64,000 nucleotides of DNA from Candidatus Latescibacterota bacterium (GTDB taxonomy: Bacteria > Krumholzibacteriota > Krumholzibacteriia > WVZY01). Position numbers and translations under genes: made by a program. Location: contig WVZY01000071.1 of the NCBI GenBank assembly GCA_011772205.1, positions 62,001-126,000 on the forward strand, given 5' to 3'. Position 1 is the stretch's first letter. Every line of letters starts with the position of its first letter. This document shows, in pieces, positions 45,037-53,914 of this stretch. Below the pieces are notes generated by a model that was not told the DNA's origin, made no database searches, and saw nothing but the letters and a program-made list of their open reading frames with translations.

Positions 45037-47669
45037 ACGGATTCGAAATAAAAAAAGCTGAGTGGACTGCCGCATTGGCCGCCCCGCTTGTGGCCGGTGC
45101 CGTGCTCGAACTCATAGGGGGGACATGGCTCATGCGGCCGGTTCTGAGCGCAGTCCTCGCCGCTACCGCCGTTCTAGTGATCGGTCTCGGTGGAGCCTCT
45201 GAACCGCAACGAACCAGAAGCCATCTGACAATAGAAATCGGCGCGCTCCTCCTTGCAGGGCTATTGGCACCCAGCCCTTGGCGTTATGTGCTGCTTGCCG
45301 CCGCGCTCATGAGCCTCTTGGCCGGAGCTGGACTCGGCACGTCGAGACGGATAACGGAAACCGGCAAGCGTCTGGCTTGGGGACTGCGAACGGTTGTTAT
45401 ATCGGCGATCCCCGTTGTAGCGATCGTCATCTGCTTTTCAACATTGGCCCTTACTATTCAAACGCTACCGGGTATCGCTTCCCCCCTCTCCGCCATTCTC
45501 CGTCTTTTGCACATAGATGCCGCGGCTTTTGGGAATTCCGTGGCCGCCGTGACGTTGCACGGAACTCCATCGATCCCTATGACATGGTCAAACCTGGGCA
45601 TTTTTGCATGGGTTACATTCTTGGCAGCTTATCTGGCCATCAGATCGGCAAACGGTCAGAGACTCGCCTGGGCGGAGGTTTGGCAAATCACGCTGATTAT
45701 GTTTATCACATGGATACTGCAGGTAATCGTCATCTTCACAGCAGTGTTCCATTACGAAATGTTTTTGCTCTTCGATTTGAAAGAATGGCCTCAAGGTTGG
45801 CTTTCCAGTCCTCTGCTGCAGCTCCTCATAATGGCAGTCGTCGCGTCTCCATTGCTGGCCACCCGCATGATAAAAACGGTCAACAGATCTCCCCAGTCTC
45901 CTCCTCTTCGCAGATGGATTTACCCGTCTATCGCTTTGCTTGCACTTCTGGCCGGTTTTTTCCTGGTTTTCTCGGAACCAGGTAAGCAAAAACCCGGGCG
46001 AATCCTAGTTGACGAAGGGCACAGCCGGTGGGAACCGGTCGAACCCCGCTACGATACCGACTGGTACGGCTTCGATTCTGGATACAACTACGCGGTGATG
46101 ACCGATTTTCTTCGGCATCATTATGAACTCGCTGTTCATCGGGATGTTCTCGATGAGGAATCGCTCAAGGGCGTAGATGTTTTGATCATAAAAGTTCCGA
46201 CACACAGCCACACGCCGGAAGAGCGAAAGGCCGTTCTCGACTTCGTACGGAGAGGTGGAGGGCTCTTTCTCATCGGTGAACACACGAATGTGTGGGGATC
46301 TGGATTTTACCTCAACAAATTGGCGCATCCTCTCGGCTTCGAGTTTCGATACGACGTCGTCTTCGATTTGGAGAGAAAGTTCGAGCAGATTTACACGGCA
46401 CCGGCTCTGGGCAAGCACCCCATTCTTGAACACATCAATCAATTTCTCTTTGCCGTATCATGCTCCATCAAACCTCGATCCTTCTCTGTCCGCCCCGTGA
46501 TGTCAGCCGGAGGACTCTGGAGCCTCGATATCGATTACGCTGTTAGCAATTTTTACCCCTCGCCACATCTGGCACGCAATGCTGTTGTAGGACAACATGC
46601 GCAATTTATCGCCCGCCATTTTGGAAAGGGGCGCGTGGCCGGCTTTACAGACAGCACGGTGTGGTCCACGTTTTCAGCCATGCTCCCAGGCAAGCCGGAG
46701 CTTCTGATGGGTACTATCGAATGGTTGAATAGGCGCAACCGCTTTCCCGATACATACCCTTTTGGACGAGTGCTCTTTACTCTGATGGGGATGGCGGTCA
46801 TAGCGGCAATATGGAGGTGGCCCAAATCGGCTGGCATCATCTTGTCTATTTCCACAGCCGGGATCCTTGCTGGTGCCAGGCTTGGGGATACCGCCGGCCG
46901 TGGCTTGTATCAACTTCCGCACTCGAAACCAGGTTTTAGCCAGATATGTTTTATCGAGGATGCCAGCACTTATGATCTTGCTTCTTGGGGCCACGTGAGC
47001 GTTTTCGACCGTAGTTATTCCATCTTCTACCAATGGGTGAACCGCGTCGGTCTTTTTCCCAAGGTCATAACGGAAGAATCCCCGCTCCCAAATTCAACTC
47101 GTGCAATCATTCGCATTGTGGGGACAAGCCCGCCTGGGCCTCTCACTGCTTCGAACATTGCTGGCGCCCTGGAACTCGGCAAACCAGTTTTTCTGTTGGT
47201 GCGTGCTGATGCTGACTCCGGCTTTGTACCTTTGCTCGCCAATTACGGTATCCGTCTTGTACCTGGTGAAACGCGTGAAACACCAACGTTGCGCGTTCCA
47301 AATACTTCCATAGAATGGCCATCGCCATGGCGCATCGATCACGAGATTCAAGGGGGGAGGCCGTTGCTTGTTGGCGCGCAGGACGAGGTCATCCTGTGTG
47401 TTTCCAAACAGGCGCCGCTTCATATTCTTCTAGGCGCGGAGCGTTTTAGCGATGCGTGGATGGGGGAGGATCAAGGGCGCACTCCCGACCTTGATTTGCG
47501 CCGCCATTATGAGTTGGAGTTTTCCCTTCTACGCGGCTTGACGACAGGGCGGCTACAAGAAGAACTGAAGGAAGGAGCGACACGTCCTGTTGCCGTGCGC
47601 AGTAGCCGGCAAGTCAATGGCGAACAACCTTTGGTCGATCGGCCCGCCGGTAGACATCATGAGAAATGA
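45033..47669 (+). CDS. Paralogue of the preceding exosortase-like/amidotransferase-like fusion, catalytic Cys absent
   Basis: 878 residues, start overlapping the previous stop by four bases (ATGA), so translation is coupled. It has the same layout: eight N-terminal helices, a ninth (about 292-313), a soluble amidotransferase/DUF4350-like domain (about 325-590, RRGGGLFLIGEHTNVWG), two helices (about 575-610) and a second soluble domain (about 640-840). In the exosortase-like loop (FGNSVAAVTLHGTPSIPMTW followed by SNLG) the Cys position is W185, and the later His and Arg positions are also replaced. It probably serves as a non-catalytic partner in a heterodimer with the preceding protein. Weakly conserved between the two, so the duplication is old. 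Confidence 0.6.
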   Translation: MNGFEIKKAEWTAALAAPLVAGAVLELIGGTWLMRPVLSAVLAATAVLVIGLGGASEPQRTRSHLTIEIGALLLAGLLAPSPWRYVLLAAALMSLLAGAGLGTSRRITETGKRLAWGLRTVVISAIPVVAIVICFSTLALTIQTLPGIASPLSAILRLLHIDAAAFGNSVAAVTLHGTPSIPMTWSNLGIFAWVTFLAAYLAIRSANGQRLAWAEVWQITLIMFITWILQVIVIFTAVFHYEMFLLFDLKEWPQGWLSSPLLQLLIMAVVASPLLATRMIKTVNRSPQSPPLRRWIYPSIALLALLAGFFLVFSEPGKQKPGRILVDEGHSRWEPVEPRYDTDWYGFDSGYNYAVMTDFLRHHYELAVHRDVLDEESLKGVDVLIIKVPTHSHTPEERKAVLDFVRRGGGLFLIGEHTNVWGSGFYLNKLAHPLGFEFRYDVVFDLERKFEQIYTAPALGKHPILEHINQFLFAVSCSIKPRSFSVRPVMSAGGLWSLDIDYAVSNFYPSPHLARNAVVGQHAQFIARHFGKGRVAGFTDSTVWSTFSAMLPGKPELLMGTIEWLNRRNRFPDTYPFGRVLFTLMGMAVIAAIWRWPKSAGIILSISTAGILAGARLGDTAGRGLYQLPHSKPGFSQICFIEDASTYDLASWGHVSVFDRSYSIFYQWVNRVGLFPKVITEESPLPNSTRAIIRIVGTSPPGPLTASNIAGALELGKPVFLLVRADADSGFVPLLANYGIRLVPGETRETPTLRVPNTSIEWPSPWRIDHEIQGGRPLLVGAQDEVILCVSKQAPLHILLGAERFSDAWMGEDQGRTPDLDLRRHYELEFSLLRGLTTGRLQEELKEGATRPVAVRSSRQVNGEQPLVDRPAGRHHEK

Positions 47670-47696
47670 ACTCCCTGAAAGAGCGAATGCTCACTG

Positions 47697-48734
47697 TTAT
47701 TCGTAGCAATTCTTGCAGTAGTCGGGCAGATCGTGTTTCCTGATCCTCTCGCGAAAATCCCGGTATACCCTCGAATTCCAAATTTCGATAAAATCGTTCT
47801 CGAAAACGTTGCCCATCTTGACCGTTTCGGAATCCGCGAGAATGCAGCACGGGACGACATCCCCGTTCGCGGCGATATATGCGCTCGTCCAGGGCCAAGC
47901 GCACTTGCGCTTTCGGGAATAGCGATCATGATACGTGACAGTAACCGCTAAGCCGCATTCCGCCGCAGCCTGTTTGGCTTCTTCGATTGATTTGCCAAAG
48001 CGCTCGGAGACTGTTTCCACCTTGATCGAATCCGTGAATGATTCCATCGACTTCTTGCCCCAATTACTGAGGAATGTTTGTACCGTGAGCTGGTCGAGTC
48101 CGAGCTGCTTTGCGAGACGAACGATGGCGGGCAGCTCATGAACATTATCCCTCGTCACCACCGTCCAGCCGACAATCTCGGGCTGCTTTTTACCGACTCT
48201 CGTACGGATCAGGCGCTCGATATTCTCGAGGACTTTCGAAAACCTACCTCCGACACGAATTTTCTCGAAGACTTCCGGTGTCGCCCCGTCGATGCTAAAG
48301 GCGATCTGCGTGTTGCTCAATCGAACCAGTCGATCCGCGATCTTCTGGGTGCATATGCTCCCGTTCGTAAAAAAACTCATCGCGGCACCGCGCTTCTCCC
48401 CCGCCTCGAGCATCGCAAAGAGGTTGCTGTTGAGGAGGGGCTCCCCCATGCCCTGGAGTTTAACTCTAACGAGATTGGGAAACTGGTCGAGGATCCTCGC
48501 GAAGCCCTTCTCGTCCAAGTAAAAGCTCGGTTTCGACCAGTGAGTGACCTGGCAGTGAGGACATTCAAAATTGCAGGTGTTATTGGGCTCGATGTCGATC
48601 GCCACCGGAAGGAATGGCACCTTCTTCCATTTGAAGCGTGAAGCGAGCTTGATCCCTATATAGTTCAGGACTTTCCGGAAATCCCAGAGCCTCGCACCCA
48701 GTGCGCCGATTTTGATGTCTGTGATGCCTGCCAC
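47697..48734 (-). CDS. Radical SAM protein with SPASM domain
   Basis: 345 residues from a GTG at 48734 (GGAG nine bases ahead; a TTG at 48755 is the alternative). The radical SAM cluster motif is CNFECPHC after IDIEPNNT (about residue 55), followed by a GMGEPLLN motif that binds the SAM amino group. The C-terminal SPASM region (CAWPWTSAYIAANGDVVPCC ... LPDYCKNCYE) supplies cysteines for auxiliary clusters. Such proteins modify peptides, sugars or alcohols. No precursor peptide is visible next to it; the neighbours are a glycosyltransferase and a sulfatase-fold protein, so a cell-envelope or polysaccharide role is possible. Confidence 0.88.
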   Translation of the reverse strand: MAGITDIKIGALGARLWDFRKVLNYIGIKLASRFKWKKVPFLPVAIDIEPNNTCNFECPHCQVTHWSKPSFYLDEKGFARILDQFPNLVRVKLQGMGEPLLNSNLFAMLEAGEKRGAAMSFFTNGSICTQKIADRLVRLSNTQIAFSIDGATPEVFEKIRVGGRFSKVLENIERLIRTRVGKKQPEIVGWTVVTRDNVHELPAIVRLAKQLGLDQLTVQTFLSNWGKKSMESFTDSIKVETVSERFGKSIEEAKQAAAECGLAVTVTYHDRYSRKRKCAWPWTSAYIAANGDVVPCCILADSETVKMGNVFENDFIEIWNSRVYRDFRERIRKHDLPDYCKNCYE

Positions 48735-48818
48735 TTGCTTATACTCCGTTTTCAACTCTCAGATGACCCACGCCCTCCAGCCTCGAGGCAGCTACCCTTT
48801 CGAGTGGGCCTCCGGCTC

Positions 48819-50033
48819 TCAGGTTGAAGCGGTTATTTTTTTGAGCATCGTATCCAGACGCGCGGGATAACTTTCCATCGAAATATTTTCCTCGGCCCAG
48901 AGGCGCGCATTATTTCCGATTCGGCGTGCTTCATCACTATCTTCGAGTAATTTGACTATCGCTTCGGCCATCTCATTGGTCGATTCCGCTTCGAGGTAGT
49001 CCCTGCTCGCCTTCAGCCCCATCCCGGAAACACCTATCGACGTGCTCACGACCGGTGTCCCCATGGCGGCAGCTTCCATCATCCGTATCCTGACTCCACC
49101 GCAGAATCTGAGCGGAAGAACCATCACCGAGCATTTGCCGATGTAAGGCCGGATATCTTCGACTCCGCCGACGAAGGCGACGTTCACTCCAGCCGCAGCG
49201 CGCAAACTTTTATCCACACCGTGACCGACAACCTCGAAATGCGCTGCAGGATTTTTTGCGAGGACTATAGGAAATACTTCCTTCATGAAGAACCGTAATG
49301 CGTCTCTATTGAAATCAGAGTAGAACATGCCGATAAAGAGAATCCTGTTCCGTTCACGCTCGAAAGCCCCGGAATTGAACGAAGAAAGATCGAGCGCCAG
49401 AGGAAGCGGATACACGGTTAATCCCGCAGTGGCCGGAAGACGGCCAAGCACATCCGCATCGGAAGGCGTGACGGTGAGAATCGTTTCATAGCGCTCGTAC
49501 GCCATTTTTTCGATCCGTTCCAGTGTCTTCAACCGAATCGCGGCCCAGAAGCGGGCGAACCCGCTCATCGCCTGCAGCCTTCCGGGATTGACAATAAAAT
49601 CGAGATCGTGCGTGATGAGAACGAGCTTCGAGTGCTCGATGTAATCGGGTAATCTGTAGAGGTGCCAATAGGACGCGAGGATGAGGTCCGCTTTCTCCTC
49701 CTTAGCTGTATCCGCTACGAGCTGCAGAAACCTTTTGGGTGCAGCGTATCCAACCTGTGCAGGAACGCCAGCGAACAGAGCAGTGGAGATATTTCTCACT
49801 TTGTAATAGATGCGGTGAAAGGCGCTTTGCCGGTGCGGCGCTAAAATGGCGCGAACGCCGATTCGCGGCTTTTCGATTTCGCGCAGGCGTTCGAGCTCGC
49901 CTTTGCTCAGCGCAGCTGTGACGAGAACCACGTCGTGGTTATCAGCGAGTCCATCGAGGAGGTTCAGAATGAGCCGGTCCGTGCCCCTCGTCACGGGCCA
50001 GGGAGCGTAGGGAATTGCGACGATGATTTTCAT
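48819..50033 (-). CDS. Glycosyltransferase, GT4-like (GT-B fold)
   Basis: 404 residues. The N-terminal Rossmann half begins IIVAIPYAPWPVTRGTDRLI; the C-terminal half has RILFIGMFYSDFNRDALRFF, the nucleotide-sugar contact region VEDIRPYIGKCSVMVLPLRF and MEAAAMGTPVVSTSIGVSGM with the E-x7-E-type motif of GT4 enzymes. It probably transfers a sugar during polysaccharide or glycolipid synthesis at the cytoplasmic side. It lies about 85 bases upstream of the radical SAM gene on the same strand. Confidence 0.88.
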   Translation of the reverse strand: MKIIVAIPYAPWPVTRGTDRLILNLLDGLADNHDVVLVTAALSKGELERLREIEKPRIGVRAILAPHRQSAFHRIYYKVRNISTALFAGVPAQVGYAAPKRFLQLVADTAKEEKADLILASYWHLYRLPDYIEHSKLVLITHDLDFIVNPGRLQAMSGFARFWAAIRLKTLERIEKMAYERYETILTVTPSDADVLGRLPATAGLTVYPLPLALDLSSFNSGAFERERNRILFIGMFYSDFNRDALRFFMKEVFPIVLAKNPAAHFEVVGHGVDKSLRAAAGVNVAFVGGVEDIRPYIGKCSVMVLPLRFCGGVRIRMMEAAAMGTPVVSTSIGVSGMGLKASRDYLEAESTNEMAEAIVKLLEDSDEARRIGNNARLWAEENISMESYPARLDTMLKKITAST

Positions 50034-50184
50034 TTCTAATTAGCTTTACCCTCTATTATCTCCGTGTAAAAATAAGGGTCCGAATTCGTTTGCACTTGCT
50101 TTTTCTAGTCCATTGAAAAATGCCGGTTCAAAAGATAGACAATGCCGTGGTAGGGCTTGAAACACCTCGGCGGGGGCGACGATG

Positions 50185-51714
50185 CTACTTTATGTACCCC
50201 AATGATCTCAATTTTTCGACTACTTCCCGTTTTTCTTCATCCGACATCAGATCCAAATTATCCCCAAGCGCCATTAAATTCTGTTTCCGCCTATGCTTAT
50301 TCTCGTTTCTCATTTTCAATATCTTATCATACATAGATTCCACGAGTTGAGGAATACGAGTAGCAAAATTGATTCTTTCCTGTGGATCAGCAACAATATC
50401 ATAGAGTTCAAACTTGCTGCCTTTTGAGCAAATCAACTTATAGTTATTTTCAACCAATGCATCTATCTGATCGTGTTCTTGAACATCATCGAAGTATAAA
50501 AACTCGCTCTCTTCGACATTCTCGAAGATCAATGGTCTATAACTGTCTCCTTGCATGTTATCTTTGTACTTCACACCAAGCAAATCTTTTAATGTTGGCA
50601 TTAAACCGAGGAGAGAGACGTAATCCTTTATCCTTTTACCTTTAGGAAGCTCCGGACCGGCTATTATGAGGGGCACCCTTATTAGTCCTTCATAGTAGTG
50701 ACAATTAAGCCCGTGCCCTCCATGTTCGAAAAGGCCATGTTCGCCGAATTGCTCGCCATGGTCCGAAGTAAAAACGATGTACGTGTTGTCCAAGAGATTT
50801 TTGTGTTTCAGAATCTGGAGGATAAACCCAACCCTCTCGTCCACGGATTCTACTTCCGCAAAATATAGATCCCTGATATATATCTGTTCCACCATGGAAC
50901 ATTTTTTTCTGTCATATTTTGTTTTCGAATAATAACTCCTGGGTACAGGAAGCTTGGATTCATCCACATCAATTCGCGAAGCAAATTTCTCAACAGGATC
51001 ATATGGAGAATGAGGATCGAGGATCCAATGGAGTGTGAAAAAACTCTCCCCGGGACGTATATTCAATAAATGTTCAAGAACGCAAAAAGAATACCGGTAT
51101 GCCTCTGATTCTCGCCATGAATCATATAGTCCGCCTCTCGTAAGATTGTTAATACTATCAGCCATTTGTTTTGAATGTTTGAATTGCGGGATTGAGTCAA
51201 ATCCTTGCAGGTTGTTGTGCATCAGAGCACTAATATTTTCAATCACCATTCCTGCAACATAATCTAACTGTTTCAGAGACTCGACGAATAGAAACTCGCT
51301 ATGTGGCACATAAATCTGAGGTATGAAAATATATTCTGATTTTTGCGCAATAGGGTGTTTTTTAAATCTCCCCTCTATCGAATATTCATACGAAGTTGCA
51401 TAATTGCCGGTAAACATGCTAACAGCAGACGGTGATGTCCAGGGAGAGGTGCTGTAGGCGTTCTCGAAAAGGATTCCATTTTTAGCCAACCAATTAATAT
51501 AAGGCGTCTCGGCGACACCACCATAACATCCCAAAACATCCTGGCGGAGAGCATCGGAGACGATCATTACCACATTATATTTTTTTGGGGGATCTTGAGT
51601 GGGCGCCTTACTTCCGGTTGAGAAAATCAGATAGTAGGCAACAGCAACCAGTAAAATGAATACTGATGAAAACAAAACCAGCGTCCTCAATGTCATATTC
51701 TTGTAACCATTCAT
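50185..51714 (-). CDS. Membrane-anchored sulfatase-fold protein (alkaline phosphatase superfamily)
   Basis: 509 residues. An N-terminal anchor (about 8-32) is followed by the sulfatase fold: metal-binding VMIVSDALRQD (D54), the nucleophile loop and FTSDHGEQFGEHG. At the place of the C/S-x-P-x-R formylglycine motif it reads T93-S-P-S-A97, so the modified Cys/Ser and the Arg are absent. A Thr nucleophile is typical of phospho-transferring relatives (phosphoethanolamine or glycerolphosphate transferases), so it may be a phosphotransferase/phosphodiesterase and not a sulfatase. The C-terminal tail LRSLGYIK is a common end in this family. A decayed relative is at 25676-26050. Confidence 0.85.
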   Translation of the reverse strand: MNGYKNMTLRTLVLFSSVFILLVAVAYYLIFSTGSKAPTQDPPKKYNVVMIVSDALRQDVLGCYGGVAETPYINWLAKNGILFENAYSTSPWTSPSAVSMFTGNYATSYEYSIEGRFKKHPIAQKSEYIFIPQIYVPHSEFLFVESLKQLDYVAGMVIENISALMHNNLQGFDSIPQFKHSKQMADSINNLTRGGLYDSWRESEAYRYSFCVLEHLLNIRPGESFFTLHWILDPHSPYDPVEKFASRIDVDESKLPVPRSYYSKTKYDRKKCSMVEQIYIRDLYFAEVESVDERVGFILQILKHKNLLDNTYIVFTSDHGEQFGEHGLFEHGGHGLNCHYYEGLIRVPLIIAGPELPKGKRIKDYVSLLGLMPTLKDLLGVKYKDNMQGDSYRPLIFENVEESEFLYFDDVQEHDQIDALVENNYKLICSKGSKFELYDIVADPQERINFATRIPQLVESMYDKILKMRNENKHRRKQNLMALGDNLDLMSDEEKREVVEKLRSLGYIK

Positions 51715-52304
51715 ATCAATTGGAGAAAATGATCATAGCGCAAATAAGTTACCTTTTTATAGTACTTTGTCGCAACATCAGAAGTCACGCGAGAAATCCT
51801 CCGAGCGATGGGTTAATACGCGGTGCGCGTTGGAGTTTGCATGGGCAGTAAAAAGACTGGCACTCGCTCACAATCCCTATCATAGTCGCCACCTGTTTTG
51901 ATGATTTGCTAAGACATAGCATTATAATAAGTTATATAACTGCGATAGGCCTTCGAAGGGCTGCCCAAAACATAATAATTGCTGCAGAAGAGTGAGTGCA
52001 AAGATATGCTAGACGCTCAAGACGAGAAAGTATCGCTCGAGGACAGGTTGGTACAAACATCCGGAATGACACTCCTCGCCCGCAATGATGATATTCCCAG
52101 CCGTCTCGGCCGACTTACCTTGCCATCAAGGGAACTGCGAGTGCCAGTAAAGCGCGGCAGGACCTCGCATGATTCAACCAACAAAAACCGGGTCCTATCC
52201 ATTTTGCTTTTCTAATTGAAGCGATGCCAGTATAATCGAGAACGCCAGGACATTATCGATCGACGGCAACAGTATGACGGATCGTGAGGACCAAAGGAGT
52301 GATT
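51715..52304. other. Intergenic region, nothing firmly recognised
   Basis: About 590 bases between divergent genes. There are AT-rich stretches at 51740-51770 and 51905-51945 and a perfect TATAAT at 52231-52236 about 70 bases before the cysteine hydrolase ATG, without a good -35. A 78-codon frame at 51979-52215 shows no family features and is not called. Confidence 0.4.
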
Positions 52305-52895
52305 ATGAAACGCACGTGTTTTTGGATCGCGTTTGCCCTGTGTGTTCTTAACGCATCGGCTTACGCCAAGGAATCAAAAGAGCAAACTGGAAAAGAGATG
52401 AAACCAGCGTTGCTGGTCATTGACATCCAAAACGAGTATTTGCCCTACATGGCGGAAAAGGAGAAGGACATCGCGCTACGAGTAATCAATGGCGCAATAG
52501 TATTATTTCGCGAAAATGGTTTTCCTATCATTCGGGTATATCACACCGATCCCCAATACGGGCCCAAGCCCGATACGGAAGCTTTCGAGTTTCCTTCCTC
52601 CATCTTTATCGAAGACACCGATCCGAAAATCATCAAGAACTATCCGAGCGCTTTCACAAAAACCGATCTCGAGAAAACCCTCGATGATTTGGAATGCAAC
52701 ACCCTTTTCCTTTGTGGTTTGAGCGCCGTTGGGTGCGTGCTGGCCACGTACCATGGCGCCGTGGATCGCGATTTCAAAGTTTTTATGATAAAAGATGGAT
52801 TGATGAGTCACAATTCAACTTACACGGATGTCATTGAAGATATTAGTAACACTATAAACTACACCACACTCAAATTTATGCTCGAGTACCGTTGA
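52305..52895 (+). CDS. Secreted isochorismatase-like cysteine hydrolase
   Basis: 196 residues from an ATG with AAAGGAG five bases ahead. It has a signal peptide (CFWIAFALCVLNASAYA), unusual for this normally cytoplasmic family. The Asp-Lys-Cys triad is visible: Asp in LLVIDIQNEY, Lys in SAFTKTDLEKTL and Cys in LSAVGCVLATYHGA. Family members hydrolyse amides such as nicotinamide, N-carbamoylsarcosine or ureidoacrylate. It is followed after 44 bases by a secreted creatininase-like gene, which suggests a joint amidase pathway outside the cytoplasm. Confidence 0.88.
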   Translation: MKRTCFWIAFALCVLNASAYAKESKEQTGKEMKPALLVIDIQNEYLPYMAEKEKDIALRVINGAIVLFRENGFPIIRVYHTDPQYGPKPDTEAFEFPSSIFIEDTDPKIIKNYPSAFTKTDLEKTLDDLECNTLFLCGLSAVGCVLATYHGAVDRDFKVFMIKDGLMSHNSTYTDVIEDISNTINYTTLKFMLEYR

Positions 52896-52939
52896 ACTCT
52901 CTTCCGAGTTTTGAACGAAACCCAAAAAGGAGGTTTAGC

Positions 52940-53794
52940 ATGCGTAGATGGAATTCCGCAGTAATCGCCGTTTTAGCACTGTCGGTAGCTATCCCGGCGT
53001 TCTCGCAGAAGAAAGTCAAAGATTTGAAGTTTCATCACATGCAAGACTACTGCTGGATGCGGCTGGCCGAGATCGTGCCCGAGGTCACGGACCGCGCTAT
53101 CCTGCCTATCGGTACAGTGGAATCCCATGGAGCTTGCCCGATCGGTTCGGACAACATCATACCCCAAAATCTCTCCGAGATTATATGGGACGAAATCAAC
53201 GCTCTCATCGCTCCTCCGATCAACCACGGTTTCACCGGTTCTTCCATTTCCCAGTTTCCCGGCTCCATCACCGTCAGGGAGGAGATTTTCGAGGAGTACA
53301 TATACGATGTCCTCAAGAATCTCGTCCGTTCAGGCTTCAATAATATTCTCATAATAAACGGTCACGGCGGCAACACCGAACCTGCGAAACGTGCATTCAC
53401 CCGTCTCCACCGCGAAACCGGCGCCCACTTCATGATCGTCGATTGGTGGGAAATCGCCTGGAATCTCGCAGAAGAGATTTACGGTCAGAAGCCCATCCAG
53501 TCCGGCCACGGTGATCTGGAGGAGTCGGCTCTCGTCTTGTCCTACAACCCGGATCTTGTCGACAAGGAAATGTACCAAAAGCTGGGCAAACAAAACGTCG
53601 GGCGTCACGGAGCGGAAAAGGGATACTCCATGATGCCCGCCTGGGCCACGACGCGCTATCCTGAGGACGGCGCGGGCCACCTCGACTTCGATTCAGAAAA
53701 GGCCAAGGAATATACGCAAAAAAAAGCCAAGCACATCGCTGAAACTTTCAACGAAGCCGTGAGGCGATGGGAAATGATGGAGGGGTGGAAGTAG
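52940..53794 (+). CDS. Secreted creatininase-family amidohydrolase
   Basis: 284 residues from an ATG with AAAAAGGAGG ahead, and a signal peptide (SAVIAVLALSVAIPAFS). Metal-site motifs of the creatininase family are present: LPIGTVESHGACPIGSDN (Glu, His, Asp), INGHGGNTEP, and SGHGDLEESALVL in place of HAGExETS. The family opens cyclic or peptide-like amide bonds (creatinine, formamidopyrimidine, the mycofactocin precursor). Here both it and the upstream cysteine hydrolase carry signal peptides. Confidence 0.9.
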   Translation: MRRWNSAVIAVLALSVAIPAFSQKKVKDLKFHHMQDYCWMRLAEIVPEVTDRAILPIGTVESHGACPIGSDNIIPQNLSEIIWDEINALIAPPINHGFTGSSISQFPGSITVREEIFEEYIYDVLKNLVRSGFNNILIINGHGGNTEPAKRAFTRLHRETGAHFMIVDWWEIAWNLAEEIYGQKPIQSGHGDLEESALVLSYNPDLVDKEMYQKLGKQNVGRHGAEKGYSMMPAWATTRYPEDGAGHLDFDSEKAKEYTQKKAKHIAETFNEAVRRWEMMEGWK

Positions 53795-53914
53795 TGTTGG
53801 ACTCAAACATTCAGAATGATGAACGCGTCTTTTTTCGTTCACATTCCTATGTGGCCCGAACCGAGGAGCACTCTGGAAAGAACATCTAAGTATGGAAGAA
53901 ACCGGTTGGTCTTC

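Noticed and set aside
51979-52215. 78-codon plus-strand frame before the cysteine hydrolase gene
   Set aside because: No signal peptide, domain or good ribosome binding site; composition like the surrounding intergenic DNA.
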